Shown: one piece after another, positions 34,252 through 42,876 of the stretch
Numbering within the stretch: position 1 is the stretch's first letter
How the letters are laid out: each line of letters starts with the position of its first letter
NCBI RefSeq assembly: GCF_900129965.1
Contig: NZ_FQXM01000005.1
Span: 210,480-274,479, forward strand
Length of the DNA: 64,000 bases
From: Clostridium grantii DSM 8605
GTDB lineage: Bacteria; Bacillota; Clostridia; Clostridiales; Clostridiaceae
Direction: 5' to 3'
Position numbers and translations under genes: made by a program
The notes under the pieces: generated by a model
What the model saw: the letters and a program-made list of their open reading frames with translations, nothing else
Told to the model about the DNA's origin: nothing
Database searches by the model: none

Positions 34252-34603
34252 GGAAATATTTCCTATAAAAGAACAAATTTTGCTTTAATTAAAGCTTAAA
34301 TTTAAGATAAATAAAAAATATGTAATAATTCCATAAAAAATTTAGGAATTAGAATGATAAATTGTGAAAAAGGTGATATAATACTGATAGGCCCAGTTTT
34401 TTTATTGTACTAAATTAATTTTTATTGGGTAGAATACTTAGTGGATAGTGGACAGTGAATAGTGAACAAAGAACAGTAAATAATCACCTTTCCAACTCTT
34501 CCAACATACCAACTTACCACCTTACCAACTCACACAAAATACCGGCAAAGATAGCCTAGAAGTATAAAAGGTTTAACTTGAACTTCTATTCTAATCAAAT
34601 ATA
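34252..34603. other. Non-coding region with low-complexity repeats
   Basis: Just after oadB there is a small palindrome (GGGAAATATTTCC, 34251-34263). At 34440-34476 a minisatellite-like stretch (AGTGGATAGTGGACAGTGAA and variants) resembles the motif upstream of oadA. At 34488-34533 there is an irregular pyrimidine/AC-rich repeat built on CCAACTTACC. No open frame of note and no RNA gene recognised. Confidence 0.6.
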
Positions 34604-34641
34604 AAATAAATCCTCAGATTATCTGAGGGTTTATTTATTTT
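34604..34641. terminator. Bidirectional terminator between oadB and the 34678 gene
   Basis: AAATAAATCCTCAGA pairs with TCTGAGGGTTTATTT around TTA, with T-rich tails on both strands. It serves the convergent lipoprotein gene and possibly the oad operon. Confidence 0.8.
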
Positions 34642-34677
34642 GTAGAAGAGCATATTCAGTTTTTCTTTTAGCTAAAT

Positions 34678-36336
34678 CTATCTTTTTTTATAATTATAAA
34701 CTTTCCATTCGTCATCTACTAAGATTACAGAGTAAGTCCATTGGTAGTTCTTAATTTCTTCAACTCCATTTACAACTTTTTTTAAAGTTTCGTTTACGTC
34801 TACTTCTCCAGTTGTTTCTTTTATTCTTGTAGCTTTAACTTCAATATTTAAAAATTCTTCGTCAATAATATTTCTTTGAAACTTGGAGAGATAATCATAT
34901 ATAGGGCTGTTAGGGGCTATATAATCTTTAACTAATTCATTTTCTTCATTTACATAATCTGCCCAAGCATTATCAAAATCAATTATCAAATTTGATATAA
35001 TTTCTTCAGGTGAGGGTTCTTCAATTGTTAATTCCTTTGTTAATTCCTCAGTGATAGATTCTTTAACTTGGGTTTCAATATTGGGTAAGTATATTTTTTC
35101 TGCAGAGGAATTCTTATATGAATAAACTAAATTCTTTCCTAGCAGCGAAATTTTTGAAACATTTTTGTCTATAAAAGTTGTTTCCTTATTGTTTGTATTA
35201 TAGCTATGTAAATCCCCATTTTCAAGGGTAAAGTATAATAAATCTTCAGAACTTAGGATTTCTGATAAAGAAAGCTTTTCTAAATTGACTAAAGATACTT
35301 TTTCTTCTCCTAATAAATTAACTTTATTAATATAAAATTTATTGTTACTATCTTCACTAGAATAAAAAATTTCATTTTCCCCAACACAAAAGTCTGTAAC
35401 TTTGGTAGCTATTAATTTAGTTTTATCATCTTTATTTGAAACAAACAAATCTTTAGATATACTTGTATCATCTAAAATAAATAAATTGTTTTTTAATATT
35501 TTGATTTTATCAATGTTGAAACCTCTAAAGATGGTTGAAGAATTTCCGGTTTTATCAATTTTAATTATCCTACTTAAACTATCTTTTTTTACATAATAAA
35601 TTTCATTATTATAATAAAAGATATTTTTATTTTCTGCTAAAGTATCAAAAGTAAAAGAATTTTGTTTTGTTAATAGCTTATCATCAATACTTAAAGAGTA
35701 AAGAAAATTTTCATCTTTATTTTCTTGGATGAAATAAATATTATCTTTAATAACATAAAGCAAAGAAGTTATATTTATAGATTTATCTACAGAAATTTCC
35801 TTTTTGGTTTTTTTATTAATATCAACGACGAATATATTATTATTCTCTGCATAATAAATAATATTATCTTTTATAATCATATCTTTAAAATTATGTACAC
35901 CATCTTCAAATTTGTAAGTCATATCTTTCAGTGTATTTATATTTTCTAGGTTTTTCATTTCGCCGTAATGAAAGCTATAATCATTGTTATTATTTGCCCA
36001 ATAAAATAATATATTTTCACTAATGGTAAAATCAATTATTTTTCCATTACTATCAATAATAGTAGTTGATTCCCCGGTGATTTCATTTATGGCTGAAATA
36101 TTATCATCTTTATCAATATAATATATACTTCCATCATAATAGTTAGAAGTAAAAGCATCTATTATTAAAGCACTGGTTTTTATAGAATTTAGATTTTGAG
36201 AATTCTCAGTAGTATTTTCCATAGAGTTTTTATTAGATTCTTTAGTAGAAAAATTATTTAAATTATAATTTTTATTTATGTTACATCCAGTTATTAATAC
36301 TGAACAGGTTATAAAAATAATGAAGAGTTTTTTCAT
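34678..36336 (-). CDS. Lipoprotein with DUF5050-like propeller and C-terminal NTF2-like domain
   Basis: 552 aa. A signal peptide with lipobox Cys18 (LITGC), then ~400 residues of repeated short beta segments with Tyr-rich strands (IYYIDKDDNIS, NIFYYNNEIYYVKKD), typical of DUF5050 propellers. A Glu/Pro linker (~425-445) leads to a ~105-residue domain ending DEWKVYNYKKR, resembling the TcaA-type NTF2-like domain. It is probably displayed on the cell surface; propellers of this kind may bind wall or envelope components. AAAGGAT precedes the ATG. No neighbour suggests a pathway. Confidence 0.78.
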   Translation of the reverse strand: MKKLFIIFITCSVLITGCNINKNYNLNNFSTKESNKNSMENTTENSQNLNSIKTSALIIDAFTSNYYDGSIYYIDKDDNISAINEITGESTTIIDSNGKIIDFTISENILFYWANNNNDYSFHYGEMKNLENINTLKDMTYKFEDGVHNFKDMIIKDNIIYYAENNNIFVVDINKKTKKEISVDKSINITSLLYVIKDNIYFIQENKDENFLYSLSIDDKLLTKQNSFTFDTLAENKNIFYYNNEIYYVKKDSLSRIIKIDKTGNSSTIFRGFNIDKIKILKNNLFILDDTSISKDLFVSNKDDKTKLIATKVTDFCVGENEIFYSSEDSNNKFYINKVNLLGEEKVSLVNLEKLSLSEILSSEDLLYFTLENGDLHSYNTNNKETTFIDKNVSKISLLGKNLVYSYKNSSAEKIYLPNIETQVKESITEELTKELTIEEPSPEEIISNLIIDFDNAWADYVNEENELVKDYIAPNSPIYDYLSKFQRNIIDEEFLNIEVKATRIKETTGEVDVNETLKKVVNGVEEIKNYQWTYSVILVDDEWKVYNYKKR

Positions 36337-36512
36337 AAAAGTATCATCCTTTCTTTACATATATCAATTTTACTATATTGTTTTAAATTATCATAACCAT
36401 TTATTGTATTTTTATAAATATAGAAAAAAATAAGTGAGGGAGGGAGATATTTTTCATGGATGGTGGTATAATTTAGTGGGGATTTGAAAAGTTGGAAAAG
36501 GGGGAGTATTAT

Positions 36513-37403
36513 TTGAAATCAAGTTTTAAAATTGTTTTTGCTATGATTATTTGGGGTAGTTTAGGTTTGTTTGTAAAAAACATAGAAATGCCTTCTATGG
36601 AAATTGCTTTTTTTAGAGCTATTATTGCAACTTTTATACTTTTAAGTATAGGAATTATTAAAAAGGATTTGAATATTAGGAATTATTCTAAGATGAATTT
36701 AATTTTACTTATGGCCTCGGGAATTGCTATGGGGTTTAATTGGGTGTTACTTTTTCAAGCTTATAAATTTACATCTATAAGTAATGCTACTTTATCTTAT
36801 TATTTTGCTCCAGTTTTTGTGGTTATGGCAGCACCTATTGTGTTAAAGGAAAAGTTATCTATTAAAAAAATCCTTTCAGTATTGGTGGCACTAGGGGGCT
36901 TAGTTTTAATTATAAATAATGGTGCTGGGGAAACTTTAGGTAAGGGCAATGATTTTATTGGAATTGCTTATGGATTGAGTGCAGCGGTTTTATATGCTAC
37001 TGTTATTTTCTTAAACAAAAGAGTGGTAGGACTTACAGGGTTTGAAAGAACTATTGTTCAATTGGCTGCTTCTGTTGTAGTGCTTATACCTTTTGTTATA
37101 GTTAGAAATAATATTAATTTTTCAGGTTCAAATTCTTTGATTTTTATGATTATAGTAGGGGTTGTACATACAGCTCTAGCTTATATTTTATATTTCTCAG
37201 GAATAAAGGATACTGAGGTTAATACTGCAGCTATGCTTAGCTACATTGACCCAATATCAGCCTTACTGCTAGGAGCTTTAGTGCTGGGAGAAGGAATAAC
37301 AATATGGCAAATTTGTGGTGGAGTTATGATATTAGGAGCTAGTTTCTTTGTAGAATTAAAAGACTTAAAGTTAAAAAGAAGGAAGAGTGTAGTTGAAAGT
37401 TGA
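36513..37403 (+). CDS. EamA-family (DMT) transporter
   Basis: About 296 aa with ten membrane helices in two EamA repeats. Typical segments are WGSLGLFVKNI, FFRAIIATFILL, LSYYFAPVFVVMAAPIVLKE and, in the second repeat, ALAYILYFSGIKDTEVNTAA. The start is TTG 36513, six bases after a GGGGGAG ribosome binding site; the upstream TTG 36492 lies before that site. Family members export amino acids, purines or other metabolites. The adjacent ilv genes are separated by a T-box leader with its own promoter, so a link to branched-chain amino acids is only a possibility. Confidence 0.88.
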   Translation: MKSSFKIVFAMIIWGSLGLFVKNIEMPSMEIAFFRAIIATFILLSIGIIKKDLNIRNYSKMNLILLMASGIAMGFNWVLLFQAYKFTSISNATLSYYFAPVFVVMAAPIVLKEKLSIKKILSVLVALGGLVLIINNGAGETLGKGNDFIGIAYGLSAAVLYATVIFLNKRVVGLTGFERTIVQLAASVVVLIPFVIVRNNINFSGSNSLIFMIIVGVVHTALAYILYFSGIKDTEVNTAAMLSYIDPISALLLGALVLGEGITIWQICGGVMILGASFFVELKDLKLKRRKSVVES

Positions 37404-37482
37404 TAAGGGATAGTGAACTTCATCTTTCCCACAAAATATTCATACTAGCAAAATATTGCTAAAAATGTGGCAACATAATTAG

Positions 37483-37511
37483 TTGCAAAATACTTCATTA
37501 CATTGTATTCT
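37483..37511 (+). promoter_or_regulatory. Predicted promoter of the ilvC T-box leader
   Basis: TTGCAA (37483-37488) and TATTCT (37506-37511) are separated by 17 bases, placing the transcript start about 20 bases before stem I of the T-box. Confidence 0.5.
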
Positions 37512-37534
37512 AGTAAACAAATATGAAAAGTTTT

Positions 37535-37745
37535 TTCAGCGTTGATTGGGAAGAGTAATATGAAAAATATCTTTTAGAGAGTGGGGAAAGGTGAAAGCCC
37601 ATAGATAATTATCATAAGAAAATCACCCAGGAGCTGCCAGCTGAAGTTAGTAAGCTGTGCCGGTTATGAGCCGTTATTTCATTGAGATATAAAATTGAGT
37701 GGAACCGCGGATGACGCCTCATGGATGTCAGTCTGCTTTTTTTTA
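37535..37745 (+). ncRNA. T-box leader of ilvC
   Basis: A tRNA-sensing leader. Stem I features are visible: an AGTA motif (37554-37557), the apical AGAGAG (37576) and GGTGAAAGCCC (37590). The T-box proper is GTGGAACCGCGG at 37699-37710, which pairs with the uncharged tRNA acceptor end. An overlapping terminator (about 37707-37745) has an imperfect stem GCGGATGAC/GTCAGTCTGC and a run of eight T. Uncharged tRNA should favour antitermination and ilvC expression. A candidate specifier codon ATC (Ile) at 37622-37624 follows GAA in the 3' strand of the specifier loop, which would suit ilvC, but I am unsure of that assignment. Confidence 0.9.
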
Positions 37746-37802
37746 CAAAAAAATAAGCATAAAGTGTACACTGTACACTGAAATATAAGGGGGACTTAAA
37801 AA

Positions 37803-38798
37803 ATGGCAAAGATATATTATGAACAAGACGCGAATTTAAATTTATTACAAGGTAAGAAAGTAGCAATTATAGGTTATGGTAGTCAGGGGCATGCTCATGC
37901 ACTTAACTTAAAAGAAAGTGGAGTAGATGTTTGCGTTGGTTTATATGAGGGCAGTAAATCAAAAGCAAAAGCAGAAGCAGCAGGACTTGAAGTATTAGAA
38001 ACTTCAGAAGCAGCAAAAGCCGCTGATGTAATAATGATTTTAATACCAGATGAAACTCAAGGTGCGGTTTATAATGAAAAAATCAAACCTTACTTAGAAG
38101 AAGGAAATGCACTTGTGTTTGCACATGGTTTCAATATTCACTACAAACAAATAATAGCACCAGATTTTGTAGATGTATTCATGGTTGCACCAAAAGGACC
38201 AGGACACACTGTAAGAAGTCAATTTGAAATAGGAAATGGAGTTCCTTGCTTAATAGCTATACACCAAGATGCTACAGGATCAGCAAAAGACATGGCTCTT
38301 GCATATGCTAAAGGAGTAGGCGGTACTAGAGGTGGAGTTTTAGAAACTACATTTAAAGATGAAACAGAAACAGATTTATTCGGAGAGCAAGCAGTTTTAT
38401 GTGGAGGTGTTACAGCCTTAATGCAAGCAGGTTTTGAAACATTAGTAGAAGCAGGTTATGCACCAGAAAATGCTTACTTTGAATGTGTACATGAAATGAA
38501 ATTAATAGTAGACCTTATATTCCAAGGTGGATTCGAATATATGAGATACTCAATTAGTGATACAGCTGAATACGGAGACTACGTAACAGGTTCTAGAATA
38601 ATCACAGAAGATACTAAAAAAGAAATGAAATTAATTCTTAAAGAAATCCAAGAAGGAACATTTGCTAGAAACTGGTTAGCAGAAAACCAAGTAAATAGAC
38701 CATACTTCAACAGAATGAGAGCCATTGGTGCAGATCATCAAGTTGAGAAAGTTGGAAAAGAATTAAGATCAATGTTCTCATGGAGCAAGAAACAATAA
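37803..38798 (+). CDS. ilvC: Ketol-acid reductoisomerase
   Basis: 331 aa, class I KARI length. The Rossmann motif VAIIGYGSQGHAHALNLKES is at the N-terminus; HGFNIHY, VAPKGPGHTVRSQ and the C-terminal knotted domain with the Mg-binding DLFGEQAVLCGG and ECVHEMKLIVDL segments are all present. It converts acetolactate (or acetohydroxybutyrate) to the dihydroxy acid in valine, leucine and isoleucine synthesis using NADPH or NADH. It is controlled by the T-box just upstream, and ilvB follows after a structured gap. AAGGGGG precedes the ATG. Confidence 0.97.
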   Translation: MAKIYYEQDANLNLLQGKKVAIIGYGSQGHAHALNLKESGVDVCVGLYEGSKSKAKAEAAGLEVLETSEAAKAADVIMILIPDETQGAVYNEKIKPYLEEGNALVFAHGFNIHYKQIIAPDFVDVFMVAPKGPGHTVRSQFEIGNGVPCLIAIHQDATGSAKDMALAYAKGVGGTRGGVLETTFKDETETDLFGEQAVLCGGVTALMQAGFETLVEAGYAPENAYFECVHEMKLIVDLIFQGGFEYMRYSISDTAEYGDYVTGSRIITEDTKKEMKLILKEIQEGTFARNWLAENQVNRPYFNRMRAIGADHQVEKVGKELRSMFSWSKKQ

Positions 38799-38828
38799 AA
38801 AAACAGTAAAAAAAGAAGTTAAAAGATT

Positions 38829-38881
38829 AAAAGAGCTTATTATCTACAATGATAAGGTGGGGACTCTTTTGCATAGCAAAA
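38829..38881 (+). terminator. Probable terminator structures after ilvC
   Basis: AAAAGAG-CTTATTATC (from 38829) pairs with GATAAG and CTCTTTT (to 38870), ending in a T-run. The overlapping CTTTTGC-ATA-GCAAAAG (38865-38881) is a second small perfect hairpin. Confidence 0.55.
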
Positions 38882-38990
38882 GACTTTTAAAATCTTTTAC
38901 TTCAATATTAGTAAGCAGAGTTAAGGGTACAACATTTAATGTTTAAATAAAACTCGTTGTAGCAAATTGTTTTATGTAAAAAATCCATGC

Positions 38991-39052
38991 AAAGCTGGAG
39001 CCTGTAAGAACTCCAGCTTTATCAGAAATCTTGCTAATGCAGGATTTCTGAT
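38991..39052. repeat. Two back-to-back perfect 10-bp hairpins
   Basis: AAAGCTGGAG/CTCCAGCTTT (38991-39020, 10-base loop) is followed without gap by ATCAGAAATC/GATTTCTGAT (39021-39052, 12-base loop). No T-run follows. They lie in the 437-base gap between ilvC and ilvB, which has no open frame. The rest of the gap holds a REP-like element and a direct repeat ATATCATCAAATTA (39189 and 39208). Confidence 0.7.
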
Positions 39053-39120
39053 AAAAACAAAGAGAATAAAATAGAAATACACTTATTTTGAAAATTATCG
39101 GAATATTCTGATTAATATAT

Positions 39121-39148
39121 GTAGGGGCTGGTTTCCATGCCAGCCTGT
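39121..39148. repeat. GC-rich REP-like palindrome, copy 2 (degenerate)
   Basis: GTAGGGGCTGGTTTCCATGC followed by CAGCCTGT. It differs from the copy at 42803 by compensating changes (GGCTGG/CCAGCC in place of GGCGGG/CCCGCC) that keep the hairpin. Confidence 0.7.
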
Positions 39149-39235
39149 TTTCTTCATAAAACAAATGCAACATCATGGATCAAATGTTATATCATCAAAT
39201 TAATGTCATATCATCAAATTAAAGGGGGGTTTTTT

Positions 39236-40930
39236 ATGAAGTTAAATGGGGCACAATTATTTTTACAATGTTTAAAAGAATTAAATGTAGATACTTTCTT
39301 TGGATATCCAGGTGGGTCTGTTTTACCAATATATGATTGTTTATATTATGAGAGAGAATTAAAGCATATACTTACTGCACATGAGCAAGGAGCTACACAT
39401 GCAGCAGATGGGTATGCTAGAGCTTCCGGCAAGGTTGGTGTGGCTCTTACTACTTCAGGTCCAGGTGCTACTAATAGCGTTACGGGTATAGCAACGGCTT
39501 TTAGTGATTCAGTGCCTATAGTGGTGATTACAGGACAAGTACCTACTGCTTTATTAGGAAGACATTCTTTTCAGGAAATGGATATAAGAGCTATTACAAA
39601 GCCTATTACTAAAAAAACTTTTTTAATAGATGATGTTAATAAAATTGCAGAAATATTTGAAGAAGCTTTTTTCTTAGCAAAAGAAGGAAGACCAGGTCCC
39701 ATTCTTGTAGATTTTCCAAAAGATATTCAATTAACAGAAGTGGAATATGAAGTAGGGACAATAGCTAAATTAAGAGAAGCTAGATTAAAAAATGCAGAAG
39801 TTACATTTGATTCAGATTTCGATTCTTTAAAGCAAGCTATACAATTGGCAGCAGATGCTATAAATAATTGTGAAAGACCTATGATTTACGCTGGGGGCGG
39901 CGTAGAAAAATCAGGTGGCGAAGCGGCTCTTTTAGAATTTGCAGAAAAAATTAAATCTCCAGTAACTACATCTTTAATGGGCCTTGGTGGATTTCCAGGC
40001 ACTCATAAATACTTTACAGGATTACCAGGTATGCATGGAACTAGAAGCTCAAATTTAGGCATTAGTAAATGTGATGTGCTTATAGCTATTGGTTGTAGAT
40101 TTTCAGATAGAGTAACAGGTAAAACTTCTGTTTTTGCTGAAAAAGCTACCATTATTCATATAGATATAGATGAAAAAGAATTAGGTAAAAACGTAGGAGT
40201 AGATCTTCCTTTAAAGGGAGATGTAAAGAAAGTTTTAACCGCTTTAATTGATTTAGTAAATCCTCGCGTAGAAAATAAGTGGAATGAAGATGTTCAAAAA
40301 TGGAAACAAGATTTTCCATACAAATATAATGATGGAGGAGTACTTACTGGGCAATATGTGGTGGAAGAACTTTATAAAGTTACTAAAGGAGATGCCATTA
40401 TCACTACAGAAGTAGGACAAAATCAAATTTGGACAGCGCAATATTATAAATTTAATGATTCTAAAAACTTTATATCTTCAGGTGGCATGGGCACCATGGG
40501 GTATGGTCTTCCAGCAGCAGTGGGAGTTTCCTTTACAACTGGTGGTAAAAAAGTAATTAATGTGGCTGGAGACGGAAGTTTTATGATGAATTCTCATGAA
40601 CTTTCTACAGTTTCTAGATATAGAATACCTATGCTACAATTGATATTTAATAATTCAACTTTGGGCATGGTTTATCAATGGCAAGGATTATTCCATGGCA
40701 ATAGATATTCCTTCACAGAATTTGGAGATGAAGTTTCTTTTGAAAAATTAGCAGCAGCTTATAATATTCCTTATTTTAAACTTGATAAAAAAGAAGAAGC
40801 TGAAAAAGTTTTAAAAGCAGCATTAGAAATAGAAGGACCAGTTATAGTGGAATGTATAATTCCTTGTGAACAAAATGTTTACCCTATAGTACCACCAGGG
40901 GAAAGTATTGAAAATATGATAGAAGAATAG
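39236..40930 (+). CDS. ilvB: Acetolactate synthase, large (catalytic) subunit
   Basis: 564 aa thiamine-diphosphate enzyme. The PYR domain has FGYPGGSVLP and the catalytic Glu in AHEQGATHAADGYAR; the central domain has an FAD/nucleotide fold; the PP domain has GDGSFMMNSHEL with the metal-binding Asp and Asn. It condenses two pyruvates (or pyruvate and 2-oxobutyrate) as the first step of branched-chain amino acid synthesis. I start at ATG 39236 after AAGGGGGG; the frame extends upstream without a ribosome binding site. No regulatory subunit gene (ilvN/ilvH) follows, so it is either elsewhere or this is an anabolic enzyme without one. Confidence 0.95.
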   Translation: MKLNGAQLFLQCLKELNVDTFFGYPGGSVLPIYDCLYYERELKHILTAHEQGATHAADGYARASGKVGVALTTSGPGATNSVTGIATAFSDSVPIVVITGQVPTALLGRHSFQEMDIRAITKPITKKTFLIDDVNKIAEIFEEAFFLAKEGRPGPILVDFPKDIQLTEVEYEVGTIAKLREARLKNAEVTFDSDFDSLKQAIQLAADAINNCERPMIYAGGGVEKSGGEAALLEFAEKIKSPVTTSLMGLGGFPGTHKYFTGLPGMHGTRSSNLGISKCDVLIAIGCRFSDRVTGKTSVFAEKATIIHIDIDEKELGKNVGVDLPLKGDVKKVLTALIDLVNPRVENKWNEDVQKWKQDFPYKYNDGGVLTGQYVVEELYKVTKGDAIITTEVGQNQIWTAQYYKFNDSKNFISSGGMGTMGYGLPAAVGVSFTTGGKKVINVAGDGSFMMNSHELSTVSRYRIPMLQLIFNNSTLGMVYQWQGLFHGNRYSFTEFGDEVSFEKLAAAYNIPYFKLDKKEEAEKVLKAALEIEGPVIVECIIPCEQNVYPIVPPGESIENMIEE

Positions 40931-40960
40931 AATAAAAAGGATGTATTTCTCATAAAGAGT

Positions 40961-40990
40961 TCATTTGCTTTTGCAAATGGGCTTTTGTTG
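40961..40990 (+). terminator. Intrinsic terminator of ilvB
   Basis: CATTTGC-TTTT-GCAAATG hairpin followed by GGCTTTTGTTG, about 30 bases after the ilvB stop. Confidence 0.7.
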
Positions 40991-41144
40991 TGGAAAAATA
41001 TAACCCTATTATTTATTGGAATTATGATGAAAAGAAATCATAATAACTGATATTTATGCGATAAAGATTTAAGGGGATTATTTCAAGCTACTTAGTTTTT
41101 TATACATATTTATACAAAAAAACTTAGTAATTCTAAAAAAAGTA

Positions 41145-41296
41145 TGATATAATACAAATGAATTTATAATAAGAGAAAATAAATAAAATTTCGATTGATT
41201 TTGAATAAATTAACAATGAAATTGTCATATATGTATGTTATAATCAATTGTATAATTTAAATTAAGAAATCATTTAATTTAAATTAAGAAATCATT
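41145..41296 (+). promoter_or_regulatory. Promoter region of the capsule locus with 21-nt direct repeats
   Basis: Two extended -10 elements, TGATATAAT (41145-41153) and TGTTATAAT (41236-41244), lie upstream of the first capsule gene. They are followed by two copies of a 21-base sequence, AATTTAAATTAAGAAATCATT, at 41254-41274 and 41276-41296, with a 22-base period (about two helical turns). This fits a regulator-binding array downstream of the promoter or a duplicated leader segment. No coding potential. Confidence 0.55.
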
Positions 41297-41350
41297 CGAA
41301 ATTTATCTTTTTATAAAAAAATAAGGAAAAAAATGGACGGAGGAAAAATA

Positions 41351-42037
41351 ATGGAAGAAGAAATGACCTTGGACCTGAAAGAATTATTCTACATTTTGAG
41401 AAAAAGAATGGGTCTTATAATTGGTATTACTTTGGCATCAACTATAATATCCATAATTATAAGTTTTTTTGTATTAACACCAGTTTATGAAGCGAAAATG
41501 AGTGTGGTTATAGGAAAAGCGGAAACAACTTCCACAGATTCAGCATACAGTTTAAATGATGTTACTATGTTCCAAAAATTAGTTAAAACTTATGCAGAAG
41601 TTGCAAAATCAAGAGTAGTAGCTCAAAGTACCTTAGATTTAATGGACACAGATCTAGAAGTTGACGATTTAATTGAAATGGTTACTGTTACTCCACAAGC
41701 AGATACACAACTTATGGACATAACAGTTAAATCTACAAATCCAGAAGAAGCAAAACAAATCGTATCATCATTAACTTTGGCTTTTATAAAAAGAGCAGAA
41801 AGTTTAATATCTAATAGTAGTATAGAAATATTAGACCAACCTGAATTACCAGAAAACCCAGTAGCACCAAATAAAAAATTAAATGTAGCTATAGCCTTCT
41901 TTTTAGGACTTATGGTATCGGTAGGCTTAGTTTTTGTTATAGAATTTATGGACAACACTGTTAAAACTAAAGAAGATGTAGAAAAGATACTTGATTTGCC
42001 AGTAATTGGATTAATTCCGGAGCATGAAGCAGAATAG
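41351..42037 (+). CDS. Capsule chain-length regulator / BY-kinase activator (CpsC/YwqC-like, Wzz domain)
   Basis: About 228 aa. A Wzz-type protein with a short cytoplasmic N-terminus (LDLKELFYILRKR), TM1 (~22-45), an extracytoplasmic helical domain (~46-175), and TM2 (~178-198) preceded by the Pro-rich LPENPVAPNK. The short cytoplasmic tail activates the following CpsD-type kinase in Firmicutes. The start is ATG 41351 (GGAGG eight bases upstream); the ATG at 41333 lies before that site. It is the first gene of the capsule operon. Confidence 0.9.
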   Translation: MEEEMTLDLKELFYILRKRMGLIIGITLASTIISIIISFFVLTPVYEAKMSVVIGKAETTSTDSAYSLNDVTMFQKLVKTYAEVAKSRVVAQSTLDLMDTDLEVDDLIEMVTVTPQADTQLMDITVKSTNPEEAKQIVSSLTLAFIKRAESLISNSSIEILDQPELPENPVAPNKKLNVAIAFFLGLMVSVGLVFVIEFMDNTVKTKEDVEKILDLPVIGLIPEHEAE

Positions 42038-42055
42038 GAAAAGGAGTTGTTTTAT

Positions 42056-42796
42056 TTGTTAATCGTAAAACGTGATGCCAAGAGTGTATCAGCAGAAGCT
42101 TATAGAACTCTTAGAACTAATATACAGTATTCTTCAGTAGATAAAGAAATGAAAACTATTTTATTAACAAGCGCAGGGCCAGGTGAAGGAAAATCTTCTA
42201 CTACAGGTAATTTAGCCTACACTTTAGCAACAGTTGATAAAAAAGTTGTTATTGTAGATTGTGATATGAGAAAACCTAGCGTACACAAGAAAATGAGACT
42301 TTCTAATACTGTAGGATTATCAAATTATTTAGCAGGAGAAGTAAAATTAGAAGAAGCACTTCAATTAATTGATAAGAATATTTTTGTAATTACATCAGGC
42401 CCAATTCCTCCAAATCCAGCGGATATGTTGGGATCTAATAAAATGAAAGCTTTGATATCAAAACTAGAAGAAAATTTTGATTATGTATTACTAGATACAC
42501 CACCAGTAATAGCAGTAACAGATGCCCAAGTTTTAGCCGGAAATGTAGACGGGGTAGTATTAGTAGTAGCTTCAAAACAAGCAGATAAAGATGCTGTAGT
42601 AAGAGCTAAAGAATTGTTACTAAAAGTTGGAGCTAATATTATTGGAGTAGTACTTAATAAAGTGGAAATGCGTAAAGGTAAGGGTTATGGATACCAGTAT
42701 TACTATTATTATGGACAAGACGATAAAAAGAGTACAAAAGGGAAAAAAACTAAAAAACCTAAGAAACCAGAATTAAATAGTGCGGCCGTAAAGTAA
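42056..42796 (+). CDS. Bacterial tyrosine kinase (CpsD/YwqD-like)
   Basis: About 246 aa BY-kinase. Walker A SAGPGEGKSS (~39-48), Walker A' VVIVDCDMRKP (~64-74) and Walker B YVLLDTPP are complete. The C-terminus has a tyrosine cluster (GYGYQYYYYYG), the autophosphorylation sites. It controls polysaccharide chain length and export together with the preceding Wzz protein and is reset by the following phosphatase. I favour TTG 42056, nine bases after AAAGGAG; TTG 42047 abuts that site. Confidence 0.93.
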   Translation: MLIVKRDAKSVSAEAYRTLRTNIQYSSVDKEMKTILLTSAGPGEGKSSTTGNLAYTLATVDKKVVIVDCDMRKPSVHKKMRLSNTVGLSNYLAGEVKLEEALQLIDKNIFVITSGPIPPNPADMLGSNKMKALISKLEENFDYVLLDTPPVIAVTDAQVLAGNVDGVVLVVASKQADKDAVVRAKELLLKVGANIIGVVLNKVEMRKGKGYGYQYYYYYGQDDKKSTKGKKTKKPKKPELNSAAVK

Positions 42797-42802
42797 AAGA
42801 TA

Positions 42803-42830
42803 GTAGGGGCGGGTTTCCATGCCCGCCAGT
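42803..42830. repeat. GC-rich REP-like palindrome, copy 3
   Basis: GTAGGGGCGGGTTTCCATGC followed by CCGCCAGT, in the 80-base gap between kinase and phosphatase genes. The same core is at 19743-19772 in reverse orientation and at 39121. Confidence 0.75.
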
Positions 42831-42876
42831 TTGTACTCCCACAACTAAACTATACTAAAGAAAAGGAGTGAAACCA

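Noticed and set aside
39137..39235. N-terminal extension of ilvB to 39137
   Set aside because: The added 33 residues cover a REP-like repeat and a direct repeat, and a perfect AAGGGGGG site lies just before ATG 39236, where the family normally starts.
40931..41350. ilvN/ilvH small subunit gene downstream of ilvB
   Set aside because: No open frame in this gap; it holds a terminator and promoter elements only.
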